Source: Spirochaetia bacterium
GTDB lineage: Bacteria > Spirochaetota > Spirochaetia > Treponematales > Breznakiellaceae
DNA: 51,454 nt
Assembly (NCBI GenBank): GCA_026002265.1
Contig: BOBG01000003.1
Location: forward strand, 1 to 51,454
Direction of reading: 5' to 3'
Position numbers and translations under genes: made by a program
Shown: one piece after another, positions 47,280 through 51,454 of the stretch
Position numbering within the stretch: position 1 is the stretch's first letter
Layout: every line of letters starts with the position of its first letter
Notes under the pieces: model-generated
The model's input: the letters and a program-made list of their open reading frames with translations, nothing else
What the model was told of the DNA's origin: nothing
Database searches by the model: none

Positions 47280-47837
47280 ATGGCTCATCCATTGCGTGGG
47301 GACACTTCCCGCGGTGATACTTACCATGTCATTTCCGATTGCAACCGGAAAGCTAAGGAATTGAGAAATAAAAAGACGAAAAATTTATTTCTGCAAGTTC
47401 TTTACGAGGCAAAAACGGAAAAAGGTTACCGGTTTGAGATTCATACTTTTTCGATAATGGATACCCATTTCCACTTGGAAATCACGCCGGAAAAAGGACA
47501 ATCTCTTTCCACGATAATGAAATGGGTGAAGCAAGTTTTTGCTCATCGATGGAATAAAGAGCATCATACAACCGGCCATTTCTGGGGTGACCGATTTTGG
47601 AGCCGGAAAATTACTACTGACGTGGATTTTGTGGCTGTATTTGATTATATCAACAATAATGCTGTAAAGGCTGGGTTGGTGAAAAAGCCGGAGGACTGGG
47701 AATGGGGCGGTTTGTACCATCTAGTACATAGAATTACCGGAATTGTGACGCCTGTGACAGAGGAATTCTGGAAGCGGTTTACCGGATTTCTAGGGTCAGA
47801 CCCTTGGTACAATCCGCTCAAACGACCACAGTTCTAG
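47280..47837 (+). CDS. REP-associated tyrosine transposase (RAYT, Y1_Tnp)
   Basis: A 185-residue Y1 transposase related to IS200/IS605 TnpA. The HUH-type metal site is H-F-H at residues 63-65 (D-T-H-F-H-L-E-I). The nucleophilic tyrosine is Y123 in F-D-Y-I-N-N-N-A-V-K-A-G, followed by P-E-D-W-E-W. GGAGG lies about 7 bases before the ATG. Domesticated RAYTs move or maintain REP elements; REPs surround it here, and one (TAGGGTCAGACCCTT) lies inside its own 3' coding part at codons 170-176. The single-stranded transposition mechanism is known for the family; mobility here is inferred. Confidence 0.92.
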   Translation: MAHPLRGDTSRGDTYHVISDCNRKAKELRNKKTKNLFLQVLYEAKTEKGYRFEIHTFSIMDTHFHLEITPEKGQSLSTIMKWVKQVFAHRWNKEHHTTGHFWGDRFWSRKITTDVDFVAVFDYINNNAVKAGLVKKPEDWEWGGLYHLVHRITGIVTPVTEEFWKRFTGFLGSDPWYNPLKRPQF

Positions 47838-47880
47838 CTGCAATATTTGGCTTTCTAAGTGAATAAAAAGGAGTAATTTG

Positions 47881-49143
47881 ATGAAAACAAAAGCTGTACG
47901 TATTTATGGTGTAAATGATCTCCGGCTTGAGGAGTTTGAACTTCCGGCATTAAAGGATGATGAAATTCTCGCTCGTGTGGTATCGGATTCGATCTGTATG
48001 TCAACGCATAAACTTGCTATGCAAGGCACAAAACATAAACGGGTGCGCCATGATTTAACAAAAAATCCTATTATTGTCGGTCATGAATTTTGCGGCATTA
48101 TCGAAAAGGTCGGAGAAAAATGGGCCGGGAAATTTAAAGAAGGTGCAAAATTCGCCATACAACCGGCCCTTAATTATCAAGAAACGCTCTGGGCGCCCGG
48201 TTATTCCTACGAATATACCGGTGGCGATGCTACGTATATCATTATTCCGCCGGAAGTTATGGAAATGAATTGTCTCCTTGAATACAATGCGGATAATTTC
48301 TTTATGGGTTCTCTATCAGAACCGGTTTCATGCGTCATAGGTGCTTTTCATGCTCAATATCACACTAAAAACGGCTCATATATCCACACTATGGGCATAG
48401 CGGAGGGCGCTTCGCTTGCTTTGCTTGCCGGAGTGGGTCCTATGGGGCTTTGTGCCATTGACTATGCAGTTCACAATCCGCACCGGCCTTCCCGGCTTGT
48501 TGTTACGGACATTGATGATGCGAGATTAAAACGTGCGGCCTCACTGATAAGCCCGGAAGAAGCGCACGCGCATGGCGTTGAACTTGTTTATGTGAATACA
48601 AAAGCAATAGCCGATCCGGCGGCGCATCTGTGCGGTATAAACGGCGGCAGGGGTTATGATGATGTGTTTGTATTTGCGCCGGTGAAGCCGGTACTAGAAC
48701 TTGGCGATGCACTGCTTGGGAAAGATGGCTGTCTCAATTTTTTTGCCGGTCCCACTGATACAGCATTCTCGGCTGCTTTTAATTTTTACAATGTCCATTA
48801 CGAATCCCACCACATAGTAGGTACTTCCGGCGGCAATACGGACGATATGAAAGAGTCCCTTGCTATGATGGCAAGCCACGAGCTTAACCCAGCCTTTATG
48901 GTAACGCATATCGGCGGAATTAACGCTGTTGCCGAGACAAGCATCAACCTTGATAAAATACCCGGCGGCAAGAAGCTCATTTACACGCATAAAAATCTTG
49001 AGCTGACCGCGATAGACAGCTTTGCTGAGAAAGGGAAAAGTGACCCATTTTACGGGAAACTCGCAGAAATCTGTCAGCGCAATCAAGGTTTATGGAGCCG
49101 CGAGGCTGAGAACTATGTACTAGAAAACGCTCCGGAGATTTAG
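47881..49143 (+). CDS. SorE-like zinc-type medium-chain dehydrogenase (L-sorbose-1-phosphate reductase type)
   Basis: A 420-residue MDR protein. The N-terminal catalytic part has I-V-G-H-E-F-C-G-I-I-E near 63-73; the usual zinc cysteine is replaced in D-S-I-C-M-S-T-H-K. The cofactor domain has L-A-G-V-G-P-M-G-L-C-A near 184-194. Text and length match SorE-type L-sorbose-1-phosphate reductases, which interconvert ketose phosphate and hexitol phosphate. AAGGAG precedes the ATG at 47881. A fragment of the same 5' end lies next to the kinase at 44481, so the gene originally followed it. Confidence 0.85.
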   Translation: MKTKAVRIYGVNDLRLEEFELPALKDDEILARVVSDSICMSTHKLAMQGTKHKRVRHDLTKNPIIVGHEFCGIIEKVGEKWAGKFKEGAKFAIQPALNYQETLWAPGYSYEYTGGDATYIIIPPEVMEMNCLLEYNADNFFMGSLSEPVSCVIGAFHAQYHTKNGSYIHTMGIAEGASLALLAGVGPMGLCAIDYAVHNPHRPSRLVVTDIDDARLKRAASLISPEEAHAHGVELVYVNTKAIADPAAHLCGINGGRGYDDVFVFAPVKPVLELGDALLGKDGCLNFFAGPTDTAFSAAFNFYNVHYESHHIVGTSGGNTDDMKESLAMMASHELNPAFMVTHIGGINAVAETSINLDKIPGGKKLIYTHKNLELTAIDSFAEKGKSDPFYGKLAEICQRNQGLWSREAENYVLENAPEI

Positions 49144-49256
49144 AAGAGAGTGAAAGTGAGAGTAGAGGGGCTTATGCGTCCAATAATATTGGGCTATCCG
49201 GTACAAAGTGTCCGTCCCTACTAGGGAAAGTGTGAAGTGACAAGAAGTAGCTAGAC

Positions 49257-49393
49257 ACTTAACGTGAAAAGTTTACGACGTTTTTGTGCCCCGAATAAGG
49301 AAACCGTAGGTTTCCAGGGGCATAAAAACGTGCCGGAGAAAAACCTCACTAAGCCGCTACTACAGCGCAGCCTAAACTGTATGCGATGCGTGG
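49257..49393 (-). repeat. attC-like site, reversed
   Basis: Read on the minus strand: a GCAGTAGTGGCTTGG-like part (here GTAGTAGCGGCTTAG), CCGGCACGTTTTTATGCCCC, GGAAACC-TAC-GGTTTCC, then CGTCGTAAAC-TTTTCAC and GTTAAGT. It is close to the site at 25320-25491 but the outer left core is eroded. No cassette gene adjoins it on the correct side. Confidence 0.6.
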
Positions 49394-49536
49394 GCATTTT
49401 AGAACAAATCTTACTTATATATTTTGTGTTTAGATTTCATATTTAACTTAAAATCCAAATAGATTCCTTGATATCTATTTTACATACAATTCAAAAGGGG
49501 TATTTCAAATATCATTTTTGTGTTATAATATAATTC

Positions 49537-50544
49537 ATGATGAATACTCTTTATTTACTTACCGGTGCTACCGGTCTTTTGGGTGGAAATATACTCAAAC
49601 AATTAACAGTAAACGGGCAAAAAGTCCGCATACTTGTTATGCCGAACGATCCAGCTTTATCTGCAATACCGCATGGGGTGGAAATTATTGAGGGTGATAT
49701 CCTGGATGAAAATGCACTTGACATCTTCTTTTCTGTTAAGGCCGGTATTGAGGTTGTTGTCATACATTCAGCCAGCATTGTTACGGTTGATCCAAGACCT
49801 AATGAAAAAGTACTCGCTGTCAATGTTAATGGTACGAAAAATATCATAAAACAATGCTTGAATCATAAGATAAAAAAATTAGTATACATTAGTTCTACAG
49901 GGGCTATTCCAGAACTACCTAATGAGCAGATTATATATGAAGTTAAAAATCACGATCCGAATAAAGTTATCGGGTTTTATTCCAAAACTAAAGCCATAGC
50001 TACTGAATTAGTTTTAGAAGCAGTGCGAGAACATGATTTAGATGCATCTGTAGTATATCCAAGCGGAATATTTGGACCAAATGATTATAGTTTTGGTATG
50101 GTTACAAGTTTTATAAAGATGGTGGCCAGTGGCAGATCACGTATTGCAATAGGCGGCACTTTCAATTCTGTAGATGCTCGAGATCTTGCTTCCGGAGTTA
50201 TTGAATGTACAAAAAAAGGTCGTAAGGGAGAGACGTACATTATGGCAAGTGTTTGTTATACATTTATTCAATTAATGAAAATTATATGCGAAGAAGCCGG
50301 TGTAAAAAAGCCTTTTTTCACTGTACCATTATGGCTAGTACGTCCCTTTTCCAATATTGGCACCATATATAATAAATTTTTTAAAAAACCTGCATGGTTC
50401 AGCCGTTTTACCATTTATAATCTGGAAAAGAATAACAATTTTTCTGCTGAAAAAGCAGAAAAAGAATTGGGATTTCATTGTCGTTCATTAAATGAAACAA
50501 TTGCAGATACAATAACATGGTTGAAACACGAAGAAAAATTATAA
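49537..50544 (+). CDS. extended SDR, NAD-dependent epimerase/dehydratase
   Basis: A 335-residue extended short-chain dehydrogenase. The N-terminal cofactor motif is T-G-A-T-G-L-L-G-G (about 8-16), then a D-I-L strand with D at about 55, and the catalytic pair in F-Y-S-K-T-K (about 149-154). The C-terminal half is typical of dihydroflavonol-reductase/sterol-dehydrogenase-like members (V-D-A-R-D-L-A-S-G-V near 210-219). The ATG at 49540 is equally possible. It lies between reversed attC-like sites and is moderately AT-rich, but has plus orientation, so it may not be part of the reversed cassettes. The substrate is unknown. Confidence 0.88.
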   Translation: MMNTLYLLTGATGLLGGNILKQLTVNGQKVRILVMPNDPALSAIPHGVEIIEGDILDENALDIFFSVKAGIEVVVIHSASIVTVDPRPNEKVLAVNVNGTKNIIKQCLNHKIKKLVYISSTGAIPELPNEQIIYEVKNHDPNKVIGFYSKTKAIATELVLEAVREHDLDASVVYPSGIFGPNDYSFGMVTSFIKMVASGRSRIAIGGTFNSVDARDLASGVIECTKKGRKGETYIMASVCYTFIQLMKIICEEAGVKKPFFTVPLWLVRPFSNIGTIYNKFFKKPAWFSRFTIYNLEKNNNFSAEKAEKELGFHCRSLNETIADTITWLKHEEKL

Positions 50545-50673
50545 ATTAAGAATTTTCTTCTGTTTTTAATTTTTTGTGAACAACTTTTATGTGAAGTATT
50601 TTTTACTAAGGTTTGATTTTTATTTTGAATAGTATGTAGACTATTTATTTCCAAATATTTTTTGCCCACGTTT

Positions 50674-50760
50674 CGTATAACGCGCAGAGTTTTACGACGT
50701 TTTGGGCGGGCTAATAAGGGCTTGAGTAGCAAGACCGCCAGCCCAAAATGTGCCGTGGGA
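50674..50760 (-). repeat. attC-like site, reversed
   Basis: On the minus strand a CACATTTTGGGCTGGCGG part faces CCGCCCAAAACG, then CGTAAAACTCTGCGC and GTTATACG. It is the expected 3' site of the minus-strand PNPOx-like gene. Confidence 0.5.
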
Positions 50761-50816
50761 ATGGCGTAGTTTTATATATTTATTTTTTTATTGTTGATAG
50801 CAGTGTTTTCATAGAC

Positions 50817-51308
50817 TTAGTAAACTCCCCCATTCTCCATATCTATCTTTTTCACAAAATCCATGTGGTATAATTTTTCCCAATGGTTTATATTTAACGT
50901 TCCTTTTGTGAGGTGAATTGCTAAAATACAGCAATTCTCATCTTTTTCATTGTTTGCGTGGTCGTACCATGGGGCAAAAACTTTACGGAGTTTATTTCTT
51001 AAATCAGCATTTTTCGGGTCTAACACCCAACCGAGGTTTTCACCTATTCCACTGGCGCTAAACATTTCGGAGCAAGAAGCAATCGAAACCTCGGGGTTCT
51101 TCGCAATTTGCTGTATTTTATTTGATTTACCATGTGTCGTAACATAAAAGGTGCCGTCCTCATAATATGCGTCCACACCACGGACAACAGGGCAGGGGGT
51201 TCCTTTAACGTTTTGCTCCCGGGCAATAGTCGCAAGCGCAATAATGTTGTCTTTGCCGTTGCCAAACTTCTCTTCAAGTAACTTTAACCCTTCTTCATAT
51301 TTATTCAT
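50817..51308 (-). CDS. pyridoxamine 5'-phosphate oxidase-fold flavoprotein
   Basis: A 163-residue split-barrel flavin-binding protein. Typical text is I-I-A-L-A-T-I near 21-27, G-V-D-A-Y-Y-E-D-G-T-F-Y-V-T-T near 43-57, K-S-N-K-I-Q-Q-I-A-K-N-P near 60-71. It is likely FMN- or F420-type binding with redox activity on small molecules; not a true PdxH because of length and missing substrate motifs. The ATG at 51308 has TTGGAGGA upstream. A cassette start module with TTGACA precedes it and an attC-like site follows, so it reads as a complete reversed cassette. Confidence 0.88.
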   Translation of the reverse strand: MNKYEEGLKLLEEKFGNGKDNIIALATIAREQNVKGTPCPVVRGVDAYYEDGTFYVTTHGKSNKIQQIAKNPEVSIASCSEMFSASGIGENLGWVLDPKNADLRNKLRKVFAPWYDHANNEKDENCCILAIHLTKGTLNINHWEKLYHMDFVKKIDMENGGVY

Positions 51309-51324
51309 TTTTTCCTCCAAATAC

Positions 51325-51420
51325 TTATATATAATATATCACCTTTTGTCAATCATTCATTAACATTTTTTATTATTTACAAAAAATTTCAGCCCAAATT
51401 GCACATAACGTATTATATAT
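51325..51420 (-). promoter_or_regulatory. cassette start module with promoter (minus)
   Basis: On the minus strand: GTTATGTGCAATTTGGGCTG, then AAATTTTTTGTAAA, then TTGACA and TATAAG 17 bases apart, then GGAGGA before the ATG. It is the same order as at 13124 and 24584. Confidence 0.75.
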
Positions 51421-51454
51421 TTCTTATCCGTGTTTATTTTCGTGGTTGCCTCTG

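Noticed and set aside
1..51454. integrase, DGR reverse transcriptase or template repeat, tRNA and rRNA genes
   Set aside because: I looked for the reverse-transcriptase Y-x-D-D core, tyrosine-recombinase motifs, an AAC-rich copy of the variable region and tRNA-like arms and saw none; a computed search would be decisive.

Overview
The window reads as a spirochaete chromosome, most like a termite-gut Treponema of the T. primitia type. Three things point there. First, a TPR-associated TRAP transporter operon (TatT, TatP and a fused QM permease) matches the one known from T. pallidum. Second, a FliG1-type motor protein follows it directly. Third, there is a complete catechol meta-cleavage operon, which I recall being reported from T. 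primitia (recalled, not checked). No rRNA, tRNA, CRISPR array, reverse transcriptase or site-specific integrase is visible.

Layout. 1-4.4 kb: a decayed radical-SAM/nitroreductase remnant, an intact DTGA-protease-like/PhoB/PhoR operon, and a broken PfkB sugar kinase. 4.5-9.4 kb (minus): six meta-pathway genes taking catechol to pyruvate and acetyl-CoA, with an intrinsic terminator and a divergent promoter/operator region next to a TRAP binding-protein remnant. 9.7-10.9 kb: glycerate kinase. 10.9-13.8, 17.6-18.6, 24.1-26.2 and 49.2-51.4 kb: AT-rich single-gene units bounded by attC-like sites and sharing one portable promoter module. They carry GNAT proteins, a transglutaminase-like protein, HicBA, a PNPOx-like flavoprotein and unknowns, and look like integron cassettes without an integrase. 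14.0-17.6 kb (minus): a Tat-signal DUF362 protein, a membrane polyferredoxin, TatA and TatC in one operon. A three-hairpin repeat is inserted in frame in the polyferredoxin gene. 18.6-20.4 kb: a MerR-type regulator divergent from a CMD/NHL operon. 20.8-24.1 kb: two IS5-type transposase remnants flank two formylglycine-generating-enzyme (FGE) fold genes whose 3' ends look like diversity-generating retroelement variable regions; the intact one is followed by a cruciform. 26.3-29.4 kb: an ECF sigma factor, its membrane partner and an ABC exporter, with matching promoter-like sequences before both transcription units. 30.5-41.7 kb: a long core operon (two SurA-like proteins, NusB, a TPR protein, an NtrC-type regulator, the TRAP system, FliG1). 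41.7-49.1 kb: a sugar-alcohol/ketose gene set (SDR, FGGY kinase, SorE-like dehydrogenase) split by a chemoreceptor, a REP array and a REP-associated tyrosine transposase.

How it fits together. The core blocks look like vertical treponemal genes, rich in CCG and CGG codons. The accessory blocks show repeated gain, decay and shuffling. The strongest leads are the orphan cassette array, the variable-region protein that would need a retroelement acting in trans, the structured repeat inside a membrane protein, and the self-contained Tat operon. Absence statements are limited to what I could see by eye in this window.
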